From the NCBI GenBank assembly GCA_964459465.1, contig CAYWLR010000018.1, positions 1 through 64,000 on the forward strand: a DNA stretch of 64,000 nt, written 5' to 3'. Under the pieces are notes generated by a model that worked only from the letters and a program-made list of their open reading frames with translations, did not search any database and was not told where the DNA came from. Shown piece by piece: positions 35,470 through 43,933 of the stretch. The stretch comes from CALAMC01 sp964459465 (lineage in GTDB: Bacteria; Zixibacteria; MSB-5A5; GN15; PGXB01). The position numbers were made by a program, and so were the translations under genes. The stretch's first letter is position 1, and the number at the start of each line of letters is the position of its first letter.

Positions 35470-36362
35470 ATCCGGCTCGTTTTCGCTGGGGATTGTTGCT
35501 GATAATCGCCGGTGTCCTGATAATATTGCATAATGCCGACCGGTTGTACTGGGATTTCTGGTGGGATCTGGTGCAATGGTGGCCGGTGCTTCTGATCGCT
35601 ATCGGGCTGGAAAAGCTGTTTATCGGTCTGCGTCTGAAGGCGCTGGCTTTCGTGCCGCCGGTTTTACTGGCCGCGGGGATTGTCTATCTGGCCGTCGCCG
35701 ATAATAATTATCGTGCCGAGCGCTGGTCATATGCGTCAACGGGCTGGGAAGAAAAGCTCGACCCGGATGTTGAGGAGCTCGACGTGTATATCGATCACGG
35801 TCGGAACGACCTTAGGGTCAAACGGACTTCGAAGTATCTGGCCAAGGCCGATTTCGACCGTTACGCAAGAAAGCCCAGAATAGATTTCAAACGCGACGGC
35901 AGTACCGCCCACCTGAAGGTTGACAGCGAATTGCGTTTTGGCGGGAGGTTTATCAATATCCGTAATTATGGCGACCGGGACTGGGATTTCATGTTCAACG
36001 AAACAGTGCCGCTCAAGCTCGAATGTGTCGGCGACGAGGCCAGTCTTCGACTGGATTTGTCGGGCATAATTCTGAAAGAGTTGACGGTCGAAAATGACGA
36101 CGGCCTGATCGATGTAACGATCGGTGACCGGGTGTCCGAAGTCCGGCTGTCTATTGCCGGAGAGAATTCCCGTTTGTATCTCGGTGTCCCGGCCACGGCC
36201 GGCCTGGAGATAGGCGGCGGGGATTATTCCGGGTATTTCGGGGCGCTGGGACTTAGGAGGCTCGATGATAAATTCATTTCCGAGGGATTCGATACGGCCG
36301 CGACCAAGATTTATATTGATATCGGGGCCGGGCTGAAGCATTTGTCGATTCAGCAAAAATAA
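35466..36362 (+). CDS. LiaF/toast-rack-type membrane protein
   Basis: 298 residues. Three N-terminal membrane helices (GLLLIIAGVLIILHNADRLYW, WWPVLLIAIGLEKLFIGL, ALAFVPPVLLAAGIVYL) match the LiaF transmembrane domain. A C-terminal beta-rich domain (DVEELDVYIDHGRNDLRV up to IYIDIGAGLKHLSI) matches the toast-rack fold of LiaF/DUF4097-like proteins. With the adjacent PspC gene it fits a membrane-stress (Psp/Lia) module controlled by the upstream ECF pair. Overlap with pspC is ATGA. Confidence 0.78.
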   Translation: MNPARFRWGLLLIIAGVLIILHNADRLYWDFWWDLVQWWPVLLIAIGLEKLFIGLRLKALAFVPPVLLAAGIVYLAVADNNYRAERWSYASTGWEEKLDPDVEELDVYIDHGRNDLRVKRTSKYLAKADFDRYARKPRIDFKRDGSTAHLKVDSELRFGGRFINIRNYGDRDWDFMFNETVPLKLECVGDEASLRLDLSGIILKELTVENDDGLIDVTIGDRVSEVRLSIAGENSRLYLGVPATAGLEIGGGDYSGYFGALGLRRLDDKFISEGFDTAATKIYIDIGAGLKHLSIQQK

Positions 36363-36378
36363 CGGTAACATATTTTAT

Positions 36379-36407
36379 TTGATCCGGATCGGGCGATCTT
36401 GTATAAT
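36379..36407 (+). promoter_or_regulatory. Promoter for the solute-binding protein gene, near-leaderless
   Basis: TTGATC, a 17-base spacer and a perfect TATAAT (36402-36407). The expected transcription start, about seven bases downstream, falls on the ATG at 36414, so the mRNA may have almost no leader. No ribosome binding site is seen before that ATG. Confidence 0.5.
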
Positions 36408-36413
36408 CGATAC

Positions 36414-37205
36414 ATGAGGTCGCCCTTTTTTAATATCATATTTATCGGCCTTGTCATCGGTTCGGCGTGCATTTCGTGCGGGCAGAATGACAGCCATAAA
36501 CAAGACTGGGCCGAAGGCTCGACATTGCGCATCGGCACCGATGCCACCTATCCTCCCTTCGAAATTGTCGATACCGAATCGGGGCAACCGGTCGGCTTCG
36601 ACATCGATATCATGAAAGCCATCTGCGAGGAAAACGGGTGGACGCCGGAGTTTGTGGTGACGCCTTTCGATGGTATCATATCGGGGCTGAAGGGCGGCAA
36701 GTACGATTGTATCATATCGGCCATGACGATTACGCCGGAGCGGGCGGCGATCGTGGCCTTCTCGGAGCCGTACTATCTGGCCGGGCAAGTGGTGGCGGTG
36801 CCGGTGAGCGATACGGTTATAAAGTCCGCGGCCGATCTGGTTCGGCGGCGGGTCGGGGTGCAGCTGGGGACGACCGGCGAACGGATGGCCAAGGCCATGC
36901 AGGGGGTGACGGTGTTCTCGTACGATAATATCGGGGCGGCTTTCATCGACATGGAAAACGGGCATCTCGACGCCGTGTTGAACGACTACCCGACGACGAT
37001 GGAATATATCAAAAGGCGGGCGCTGGCCAAAAAGGTCGGGGAGCTTTTGTCCGAGGAGCATTATGGCATTGCGGTCAGGAAAGATAATCATAAGCTTCTG
37101 GAGTATATCAATAAGGCTATCGAGCAATTGAAGTCATCGGGGCGGTATGAGGAGATCAATTCGCACTGGTTTGGGGTGGCTGAAAATATCGCGGATTCTT
37201 TGTGA
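36414..37205 (+). CDS. ABC transporter solute-binding protein, family 3 (amino-acid type)
   Basis: About 263 residues with a lipoprotein-like signal (FNIIFIGLVIGSACISC). The family 3 fold has the clear opening LRIGTDATYPPFEIVD and PVGFDIDIMKAI, then GKYDCIISAMTITPERA and FSEPYYLAGQ. It binds a polar amino acid or related ligand outside the inner membrane. No permease or ATPase gene is adjacent, so it may work with a transporter encoded elsewhere or as an orphan sensor. TTG at 36399 is in frame, but ATG 36414 fits the promoter position. Confidence 0.9.
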   Translation: MRSPFFNIIFIGLVIGSACISCGQNDSHKQDWAEGSTLRIGTDATYPPFEIVDTESGQPVGFDIDIMKAICEENGWTPEFVVTPFDGIISGLKGGKYDCIISAMTITPERAAIVAFSEPYYLAGQVVAVPVSDTVIKSAADLVRRRVGVQLGTTGERMAKAMQGVTVFSYDNIGAAFIDMENGHLDAVLNDYPTTMEYIKRRALAKKVGELLSEEHYGIAVRKDNHKLLEYINKAIEQLKSSGRYEEINSHWFGVAENIADSL

Positions 37206-37669
37206 CCAATATTGATTATAGACTATAATAATCCACGAATTTGTGTAATTCATTATATTTCTTTCGGTTGTGGCGACATGGGTTCGTTCTTGAATATTTT
37301 TTAATTTTTAGTAGGTGAGGGCGCGGTCGCAAATGCGGTTTTTCGGCTTAACCCGAAGGCCCGCAATATTGTATTCAAATTTGAATTGCGGCTTCATGGT
37401 TTCGGCATAATTAACAGGGATTTGGGCAAAGGGATGCCGGCATAGATAATCATATATCACCGATGGGATTGCGGCAAAATGGGTTTGTTTTGTCATTTTT
37501 AAATTTTTTCCGAAGCCCGGTTGGTGCACCGGGTAAATTTCGATCATAGTTATAGGCCTCATACATAAGGGGGACGGGCAAAATTAACATCGGGTTGGGG
37601 GGGCCACCCATGCGGTTTAACTCGGCCGAGGTGGAGTACTGTGGGGAAAGGTCTAAGAGTAGGTGAAGA

Positions 37670-37693
37670 GCGTCAGGAAAGGGTTCCTGACGC
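37670..37693. repeat. Perfect 10-base inverted repeat
   Basis: GCGTCAGGAA and TTCCTGACGC are separated by AGGG. There is no T tract directly after it, so it is unlikely to be a simple terminator. Confidence 0.7.
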
Positions 37694-37722
37694 CGTTAGG
37701 CGTTAGATGGGAGAAGCGCTGG

Positions 37723-37742
37723 GGCACATGTGGACATGTGCC
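37723..37742. repeat. Perfect 9-base inverted repeat
   Basis: GGCACATGT and ACATGTGCC are separated by GG. It lies 30 bases after the previous palindrome. Confidence 0.7.
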
Positions 37743-37871
37743 GCCCACAATAATTCTAATAAATTCGGGACAAAGGTGATTTCCCTCATTGCCATCAGCA
37801 ACAAATATCGCATTGCCTTTGATCATCTCTCACACCCTGAAAGGGTTTGTTACCGGATTTAAAGGAAGAAT

Positions 37872-37920
37872 GTCACGCCGCTCTTCACTTCGTTCAGAGC
37901 CTTCGGCGAGTCGGCGTGAC
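37872..37920. repeat. Nested inverted repeat
   Basis: GTCACGCCG (37872-37880) and CGGCGTGAC (37912-37920) are exact reverse complements. They enclose 31 bases that contain a smaller CTCT/AGAG pair. The layout is typical of dispersed palindromic (REP-like) elements. Confidence 0.65.
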
Positions 37921-38050
37921 CTACAACTTCTTCGTCGGGACTCGGAATGCGACTTACTTCAAACTCCCCGATGTTTAACTCTTTGGGGGGTCAGGTATTG
38001 GAGTAAAAAGGTCTTGCTTTTTCGGGCTTTTTTTTTATCATTCAAGACCT

Positions 38051-38743
38051 ATGCCCGGACAATACAAATTATCAGGATTGGAAGGCAAGATTATTGCCAT
38101 CGACGGCCCGGCAGGGTCGGGGAAATCGACGACGGCCAAACTTCTGGCCGAAAAAATAGGGTTTACATATCTCGACACCGGGGCGATGTATCGGGCGGTG
38201 ACGTTGTTTGCTCTTCGCAACGGGGTTCATGTCGATGATGCTCGGGCGCTGGAAGCGATTGCGCGCAAGGTGGATATCGAGCTTAGGGGCAATCAGGTTT
38301 TTCTCAACGGCGAGGATGTCAGTGAGGCGATACGGACACCGGAGGTGACCAAGGCGGTGTCGCCGGTATCGGCTCATGCCGGGGTGCGCGAGGCGATGGT
38401 TTTTCGCCAGCGTCAGATGGCCAAGGAAGGCAAAATAGTCGCCGAAGGTCGGGATACGACGTCGGTGGTATTCCCCGATGCGGATATCAAGATTTATCTG
38501 GATGCTTCGCTGGAAGCCCGGGCGCAGCGGCGGATGCTGGATTTTGTCAGGCAGGGTAATTCGACGTCAATTGAAGAACAGAAGGCTCTTCTGGCGGCGC
38601 GGGATAATTACGACAGCAAGCGCGATAATTCGCCGCTGAAGAAGACGGCGGATTCGATAATGCTGGATACCTCGAATCTTACAATCGAAGAGCAGGTCGA
38701 CCGCATTCTGAAGATTATCATAGCGAGTGTCAAGAGCCGATGA
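38051..38743 (+). CDS. cmk: Cytidylate kinase
   Basis: 230 residues. P-loop IDGPAGSGKSTTAKLL near residues 17-32, the TGAMYRAVTL substrate region, and AEGRDTTSVVFPDADIKIYLDAS. It phosphorylates CMP and dCMP. The gene overlaps plsC by four bases (ATGA) and is followed by rpsA, the well-known cmk-plsC-rpsA neighbourhood. No clear Shine-Dalgarno was seen before the ATG at 38051. Confidence 0.96.
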   Translation: MPGQYKLSGLEGKIIAIDGPAGSGKSTTAKLLAEKIGFTYLDTGAMYRAVTLFALRNGVHVDDARALEAIARKVDIELRGNQVFLNGEDVSEAIRTPEVTKAVSPVSAHAGVREAMVFRQRQMAKEGKIVAEGRDTTSVVFPDADIKIYLDASLEARAQRRMLDFVRQGNSTSIEEQKALLAARDNYDSKRDNSPLKKTADSIMLDTSNLTIEEQVDRILKIIIASVKSR

Positions 38744-39384
38744 ATGTCCTTTATACTTTTTTCTGGGTTCTTATCAATTTCATAACCCACGTGCTGTTCC
38801 GCATCAAGATTGTCAATCGGGATCTTTTGCCTCGTGAGGGGGCTTATATTCTGGCGTCGAATCATATATCTCTGGCCGACCCGCCGATATTGGGCAGTGC
38901 GCTGGACCGCCCGATATATTTTATGGCGAAGCGGGAATTATTTCGAAATTTCCTGTTCGGCGCTTTATTGCGCAAAATCAACGCTTTCCCGGTGGATCGG
39001 GGTGGGGTTGACCGAAGTGCCATAAAAAAAGCGGTGGCAATACTTGATTCCAATCGTTCGCTGGTGATATTCCCGGAAGGGACGCGTGGGCGCCACGGGA
39101 AGCTATTGAAGCCGCAGCCGGGAATTGGCCTGATTGCTCGTCATTGTGCGGTTCCGATTGTCCCGGCGTTTATGACCGGCAGCAATCGTTTGCGCGACTG
39201 TTTTTGGGGGCGTGAAATTTTATCGGTAATTTACGGTCAGCCTATTGACTCCAATGAAGTTAAGGCCTATGATACGGGCAAAGACGGCTATCGTCGGCTG
39301 GCCGACGAAATTATGAGCCGGATACAGAGGATTAAGGATGAATATGAGCTTGCCTCGAAAGTGACGCATCAGGGGGTAAGCTGA
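38740..39384 (+). CDS. plsC: 1-acyl-sn-glycerol-3-phosphate acyltransferase (PlsC)
   Basis: 214 residues. The acyltransferase motif H-x4-D lies in SNHISLADPPIL, with motif II FPVDRGG, the FPEGTRGRHGKL block and IVPAFMTGS. It transfers an acyl chain to lysophosphatidate at the inner membrane. The N-terminal hydrophobic segment (LYTFFWVLINFITHVLF) anchors it. Coupled to cmk by overlap. Confidence 0.93.
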   Translation: MNVLYTFFWVLINFITHVLFRIKIVNRDLLPREGAYILASNHISLADPPILGSALDRPIYFMAKRELFRNFLFGALLRKINAFPVDRGGVDRSAIKKAVAILDSNRSLVIFPEGTRGRHGKLLKPQPGIGLIARHCAVPIVPAFMTGSNRLRDCFWGREILSVIYGQPIDSNEVKAYDTGKDGYRRLADEIMSRIQRIKDEYELASKVTHQGVS

Positions 39385-39425
39385 TTTATAATTATTTATT
39401 GTCGATAGACATTACATATCGCGAA

Positions 39426-39458
39426 TATCCCGCCCGCGCAGAGCTCTGCGCCGGGATA
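39426..39458 (+). promoter_or_regulatory. Leader hairpin upstream of rpsA
   Basis: TATCCCG-(CCC)-GCGCAGAG pairs with CTCTGCGC-CGGGATA: 15 base pairs with a three-base bulge and no unpaired loop bases in the DNA. It ends about 12 bases before the AAGGAGGAAT ribosome binding site of rpsA and has no T tract. It may control S1 translation; this is inference. A TATAAT at 39387-39392 lies upstream. Confidence 0.6.
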
Positions 39459-39486
39459 AATATACAGTTAAGGAGGAATTTATTCC

Positions 39487-41553
39487 ATGGCAGAAGCCAA
39501 AAAAACGTCCGAAAAAAAAACAACCATGACGGGAGGTGATACCGAAGCAAGGGTGACCAAGCGCAAAGCCGCGAGATCCGCCAAGACGACGACCAGAAAA
39601 ATCAAGAAGGTCAAAGTTGCCGGAACAGAAAACGTCCAGCAAGCGGAGGAGACGCGTCAGGAGCGGGAGCTGCAGGTTACATCGCGTCAGCAAAGGTTAA
39701 AAGAAAAGGCGCAGAAGCGCATCGAGACGGTTGCGCCGGATGACATCGCAACGATCGCATCGATGCGTCTGACCGACATCGAAAGCAAGCAGTACTCCGA
39801 TATGGAGTATAAGTCTCTTCTGGAGATGTACGAAGGTACGATCAAGGACATCAAAGAGGGTGAAATCGTCAACGGGACGGTTCTGGGCGTCACCAAGGAC
39901 GACGTTATAGTCGACGTCGGATTCAAATCGGAAGGGATTATTCCCATTTCCGAATTCACGGAACCGATCAACATTTCGGTCGGTGAGAAAATCGACGTAT
40001 ATCTCGAGGAATTCGAGGACCAGAACGGCCAGCTGATTTTATCCAAACAGAAGGCCGATTTCATGCGCGTCTGGGAAAATATCCGTGAGGCGCACGATTC
40101 GGGCAACCTGATTGCCGGCAAACTGGTTCGCCGCATCAAAGGCGGGGTGGTCGTGGACATCATGGGTGTCGACGCTTTTCTCCCCGGCTCACAGATATCG
40201 TTGCGGCAGGTTCCGGATTTCGATGCCTTGATCGGCCAGACGATGGAACTCAAGATCATCAAGCTCAACAAGAGCCGCCGCAACATCGTCGTTTCCCGCC
40301 GGGTGGTGCTGGAGGAGGAACGCGAGGCCAAACGTTCGGCCCTGCTCGATGAAATCGAAGTCGGCCAGGTTCGTGAGGGTATAGTCAAGAACATCACCGA
40401 TTTCGGCGTCTTCATCGATTTGAACGGCGTTGACGGTTTGTTGCACATTACGGACATGTCGTGGGGACGAATCAAGCACCCGTCGGAGATGGTTTCGCTG
40501 GGCGACCGCATTTCGGTCAAGATTCTCGACTTTGACGACAAGACATCGCGTATATCGCTGGGTTTGAAGCAGCTGACGCCGTACCCATGGGAAAATATCG
40601 AAGAGAAATATCCCATCGGGAAAAAGGTCACGGGCAAGGTCGTATCGATTACCGACTATGGTTCCTTCGTGGAGCTGGAAAAGGGTGTCGAAGGTTTGAT
40701 TCACATATCCGAAATGTCCTGGACGCAGCATATCAAGCACCCGTCCAAGATCATGAGTGTCGGCGATAAGATTGATGCCGTGGTATTATCGGTGGACCGG
40801 GAGAACGAGAAGATATCGCTGGGCATCAAGCAGATGGAACCGGATCCCTGGGAAACGATCGAGATGAAATACCCCATCGGCAAAATCGTTTCCGGCAAAG
40901 TGCGCAACCTTACGGCCTTCGGGGCTTTCATCGAACTCGAAGAAGGCATCGACGGGCTGATTCATATTTCCGATATGTCCTGGACCAAGCGTATCCAGCA
41001 CCCGTCGGAACTGATGAAGAAGGGCGATAAGATTGACATCAAGATTCTGCGCATCGACCACGACAATCGTCGCATTTCGCTGGGCTTTAAGCAGTTGAAG
41101 GACGATCCCTGGCCGGAATTAAGCCGCAAGTTCTCGATGGGCACGGAGTGTCTGGGGACCATTACCCGGGTTCTGGACCGCGGCGTGACGGTGGAGCTCG
41201 ACGGCGACGTGGAAGGATTCGTTCCGACCAATCAGCTGGGGCGTGCCGACCTGGAGAATGCCGAAGGCGTTTTCAAGGAAGGCGAGCAGATTCCGCTGCA
41301 GGTAATCGAATTCGACCGCCAGGCGCATAAGATAATTCTATCGGTCACGGCCTACTATAAGAAGCGCGAGCAACAGGAGATGGATCAATTCCTGGCCAAG
41401 CACCCGACTCGCACTATGAGCATGGGCGACGTCATGGGTCAGAAGGCCAGCGAGGCACTCAAGTCGGACAACGCCGACGATGCGCCCGCTTCGGACGCGG
41501 ACGATACTTCTGCCGATAATCCTTCCGAAGGAGACGAAATCAAGGATGCCTGA
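39487..41553 (+). CDS. rpsA: 30S ribosomal protein S1 with basic N-terminal extension
   Basis: 688 residues with six S1 domains that can be read in order, including GEIVNGTVLGVTKDDVIVDVG, GQVREGIVKNITDFGVFIDLN, GKKVTGKVVSITDYGSFVEL, GKIVSGKVRNLTAFGAFIEL and a final divergent one (CLGTITRVLDRGVTVEL). S1 brings mRNA to the 30S subunit. The first about 85 residues are rich in Lys/Arg/Thr (KRKAARSAKTTTRKIKKVKV) and are not part of classic S1. The tail is acidic (SDADDTSADNPSEGDE). Strong ribosome binding site AAGGAGGAAT. Confidence 0.95.
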   Translation: MAEAKKTSEKKTTMTGGDTEARVTKRKAARSAKTTTRKIKKVKVAGTENVQQAEETRQERELQVTSRQQRLKEKAQKRIETVAPDDIATIASMRLTDIESKQYSDMEYKSLLEMYEGTIKDIKEGEIVNGTVLGVTKDDVIVDVGFKSEGIIPISEFTEPINISVGEKIDVYLEEFEDQNGQLILSKQKADFMRVWENIREAHDSGNLIAGKLVRRIKGGVVVDIMGVDAFLPGSQISLRQVPDFDALIGQTMELKIIKLNKSRRNIVVSRRVVLEEEREAKRSALLDEIEVGQVREGIVKNITDFGVFIDLNGVDGLLHITDMSWGRIKHPSEMVSLGDRISVKILDFDDKTSRISLGLKQLTPYPWENIEEKYPIGKKVTGKVVSITDYGSFVELEKGVEGLIHISEMSWTQHIKHPSKIMSVGDKIDAVVLSVDRENEKISLGIKQMEPDPWETIEMKYPIGKIVSGKVRNLTAFGAFIELEEGIDGLIHISDMSWTKRIQHPSELMKKGDKIDIKILRIDHDNRRISLGFKQLKDDPWPELSRKFSMGTECLGTITRVLDRGVTVELDGDVEGFVPTNQLGRADLENAEGVFKEGEQIPLQVIEFDRQAHKIILSVTAYYKKREQQEMDQFLAKHPTRTMSMGDVMGQKASEALKSDNADDAPASDADDTSADNPSEGDEIKDA

Positions 41554-41592
41554 TTCGGATTTCTGAATTCTTCGCACAGGATTTATAGATAC

Positions 41593-41624
41593 AAGGCGGC
41601 GGGACGACCCGCCGCTTTGATTTT
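41593..41624 (+). terminator. Terminator after rpsA
   Basis: GCGGCGGG-ACGA-CCCGCCGC is a perfect 8-base stem followed by TTTGATTTT. The T tract is interrupted, so strength is moderate. Confidence 0.7.
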
Positions 41625-41651
41625 GGGGAGCTTTTCGTATATATTTTAACC

Positions 41652-42932
41652 ATGACCAAGATGGCTTTAGAAACGATCGGGTGTCGGCTCAATCAGTATG
41701 AGACCGAAAAAATGGCGGCGCGTCTTTTGGCCTGCGGGTTCGAGCGGGTCTCGATTAAAGATGATGCCGATGTGTACATAATCAACACCTGCACCGTCAC
41801 CGGTCGGGCCGACGCCACCTGCCGTAATATTATATCCCGAATTGCCCGGCGGGAAAAAAAATCGGCTCTGGTCGTGGCCGGTTGTTATGTCGATGCCGAC
41901 CCCGAAAAGATGGCGTCCCTGACCGGCGTGGACCTGATTATTCCCAATAGCCGGAAAGACGATATTGTCGCCATACTCATGGAAAAATTTCCGGCTTTAT
42001 TCGACGGCCGTTTGCCGCACGAGGATGTCGCAGTTCTGATCGATTTTCACGAGCACAATCGGGCGTGGATAAAAATCGGTGCCGGCTGTAATCAGAATTG
42101 CGCTTATTGTATCATTCCCCGCGTGCGGGGACGCATTCAAAATCGTCCGGCCGATGAAATAATCAGAGAAATCAATTGTCTTTCGGAAAACGGATATAAT
42201 GAGGTCGTTTTGACCGGGGTGCATATCGGCAAGTATCGTGATGCCGGGGCCAAGAGCCTTTCCGATTTGATTGGCCGTATTCTGGAACGGACACCGTTGA
42301 GCCGGGTCCGGCTGTCGTCGATAGAGCCGCAGGAAGTGGATGATGAACTTCTGGGCGTGATGCACGATGGGGGGCGTCGGGTCTGTCGGCATCTGCACAT
42401 CCCTCTTCAATCAGGGTCTGACCGGATTTTGAGAATCATGCACCGTCCGTATTTATCTGATGATTATATTCGAATTTGTGAAAACGCCAAAAACAAGATC
42501 CCCGGTCTGGTAATCGGCGCGGATATCATAGTCGGGTTTCCCGGTGAAACCGACGAGGATTTCGGCGGTTCGGTGAACGTCGCCCGAAGCGGCGTGGTCG
42601 ATTATATTCATGCTTTTTCATATTCGGACAGGCCCGGCACGGAGGCGTCGCTTATGTCGGGCAAGATAAAGCCGGATATTATCAAGCAGAGAAATAGAAT
42701 CCTGCGCGAAATTTCGGCTGATAATTACGAGCGTGCCCTCAAACGGGAAATCGGTCGGACGGCCTATATAATATCGGAATATAGGGATGAGGGAGGGAGT
42801 CGTTATTATGGCATGACCGATAATTATTTGCAGGCCGTTATTCCGCATGAGTGCGGCGGAGGCAAAAAAATAATCGCGATGCAAGTCACCGGCGCCGATG
42901 CGAATTATCTTTCGGGCGAGATTATCGGGTAA
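41652..42932 (+). CDS. mtaB: tRNA (N6-L-threonylcarbamoyladenosine(37)-C2)-methylthiotransferase MtaB
   Basis: A 426-residue radical-SAM methylthiotransferase. N-terminal UPF0004 cysteines C11 (ETIGCRLNQYE), C47 (NTCTVT) and C78 (AGCYVD) bind one [4Fe-4S] cluster. The radical SAM cysteines C146, C150 and C153 (GAGCNQNCAYC) bind the other. The SSIEPQEVDDELL and HLHIPLQSGSDRIL blocks are typical of the MtaB/YqeV subgroup; a C-terminal TRAM-like region follows. It converts t6A to ms2t6A at position 37 of tRNAs. Confidence 0.92.
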   Translation: MTKMALETIGCRLNQYETEKMAARLLACGFERVSIKDDADVYIINTCTVTGRADATCRNIISRIARREKKSALVVAGCYVDADPEKMASLTGVDLIIPNSRKDDIVAILMEKFPALFDGRLPHEDVAVLIDFHEHNRAWIKIGAGCNQNCAYCIIPRVRGRIQNRPADEIIREINCLSENGYNEVVLTGVHIGKYRDAGAKSLSDLIGRILERTPLSRVRLSSIEPQEVDDELLGVMHDGGRRVCRHLHIPLQSGSDRILRIMHRPYLSDDYIRICENAKNKIPGLVIGADIIVGFPGETDEDFGGSVNVARSGVVDYIHAFSYSDRPGTEASLMSGKIKPDIIKQRNRILREISADNYERALKREIGRTAYIISEYRDEGGSRYYGMTDNYLQAVIPHECGGGKKIIAMQVTGADANYLSGEIIG

Positions 42933-43068
42933 GCAGAAAAAACCGGAATATCTGGCCCAATTCAGCGGAAAAATTTTCTATTTGTTACAGTCCCGGCTGT
43001 CTGTACGGGGGGTTCCCTGTCAATGTAACATATCGTCATTCAATGAGATGCGTCAATCGTCAAACGAT

Positions 43069-43084
43069 TGGCATGGGGCTTGCG
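43069..43084 (+). promoter_or_regulatory. Sigma-54 (-24/-12) promoter of the flagellar cluster
   Basis: TGGCATGGGGCTTGCG matches the sigma-54 consensus TGGCACG-N4-TTGCW at the exact spacing: GG at 43070-43071 and GC at 43082-43083. The predicted transcript starts near 43095, ahead of the first flagellar gene at 43127. Confidence 0.75.
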
Positions 43085-43126
43085 AAAATATCTGCCGGAG
43101 AAATACCATATTTGTGTGGATAAAAA

Positions 43127-43933
43127 ATGGCAGACGAAGAAAAGAAAGTTCCGGAAGACAACGAAATCAAGGCGCTTGATGATGATACCCCGGATGATCA
43201 GGAACAGCAGGCGGCATCGCCCGGCGGTTTGAAGGGGTTTATCAAGAGGTATTTAGTTTGGGCCATAATCGGTTTGGCGGTTGTGGTTCTGGCCTATATG
43301 ATTCCTCAATTCTTCAAGGGCGATAAAAAGCCGCCGGCCGAAACTGCCGCAGAACCGGCCGCGGATTCGACGGCGGTCGATACCGAAAATCGGGATTCTC
43401 TGATGCAGGTTGCCGCCCGGCCTCTGGAACTCAATGAGCTTGATGCGGAAGAACTGGAAGAGCTTCTCGCCATGCGCGGCATGTTCGATTATCTCGACAC
43501 CGCCGCTATTCTCGAAGAAATGAGCATGATGGGCGAAGTGCATGAAGATATCAAGTACGACAGCGTGCCCATGACCGCGGCCGACTCGGTCGATACTCTC
43601 AACTGGATCGATCGGGAGATGCAGAAAATAGCGGTCGAGCGGGACTCTCTTCAAAGGTTAAAGGAGGATTTGCAGAAATTAGACAAAAAAGTAACGCAGG
43701 CGTCGAATCGGCTGGACCAGGCCGAAGCGGCGCGACTGACCAAGCTGGCCCGTCTGTATGACGGCATGAAACCGGCGGAAGTGGCAAGCCTGTTCGAGAA
43801 CCTCCCGGACAGCGTCATTGTATTGATTTTGCCCAAAATGAAACCGGCACATGCCTCCAAGATACTGGGGCTGATGAAGCCCAAGCGCGCGGCCAGCATT
43901 TCAACCAAATTGATCACGGTAACGGAACAATGA
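43127..43933 (+). CDS. MotE/FlbB-like flagellar protein with MgtE-N domain
   Basis: 268 residues. An acidic N-terminus is followed by one membrane helix (LVWAIIGLAVVVLAYMIP), a Pro/Ala/Asp linker, a coiled coil (IDREMQKIAVERDSLQRLKEDL) and a C-terminal MgtE intracellular-N-type domain (LARLYDGMKPAEVASLFENLPDS and LGLMKPKRAASI). This layout is that of MotE/FlbB-like motor chaperones encoded in flagellar operons. It is first in the cluster, behind the sigma-54 promoter, and overlaps fliK by four bases. Confidence 0.78.
   Translation: MADEEKKVPEDNEIKALDDDTPDDQEQQAASPGGLKGFIKRYLVWAIIGLAVVVLAYMIPQFFKGDKKPPAETAAEPAADSTAVDTENRDSLMQVAARPLELNELDAEELEELLAMRGMFDYLDTAAILEEMSMMGEVHEDIKYDSVPMTAADSVDTLNWIDREMQKIAVERDSLQRLKEDLQKLDKKVTQASNRLDQAEAARLTKLARLYDGMKPAEVASLFENLPDSVIVLILPKMKPAHASKILGLMKPKRAASISTKLITVTEQ

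Larger units (their letters stand above)
37206..38050. other. 845-base non-coding region rich in palindromes
   Basis: No gene is supported here. Several perfect inverted repeats are present (listed separately), plus CTCGGCCGAG at 37621-37630. A weak minus-strand frame at 37308-37562 has the look of a translated dispersed repeat. The end of the region (AAAAAGGTCTTGCTTTTT, then a T run at about 38000-38038) could act as a weak terminator before cmk. Confidence 0.55.

Noticed and set aside
37308..37562. 84-residue frame on the minus strand
   Set aside because: No family and no ribosome binding site; the wording (TKQTHFAAIPSV) resembles translated dispersed repeats rather than a protein.
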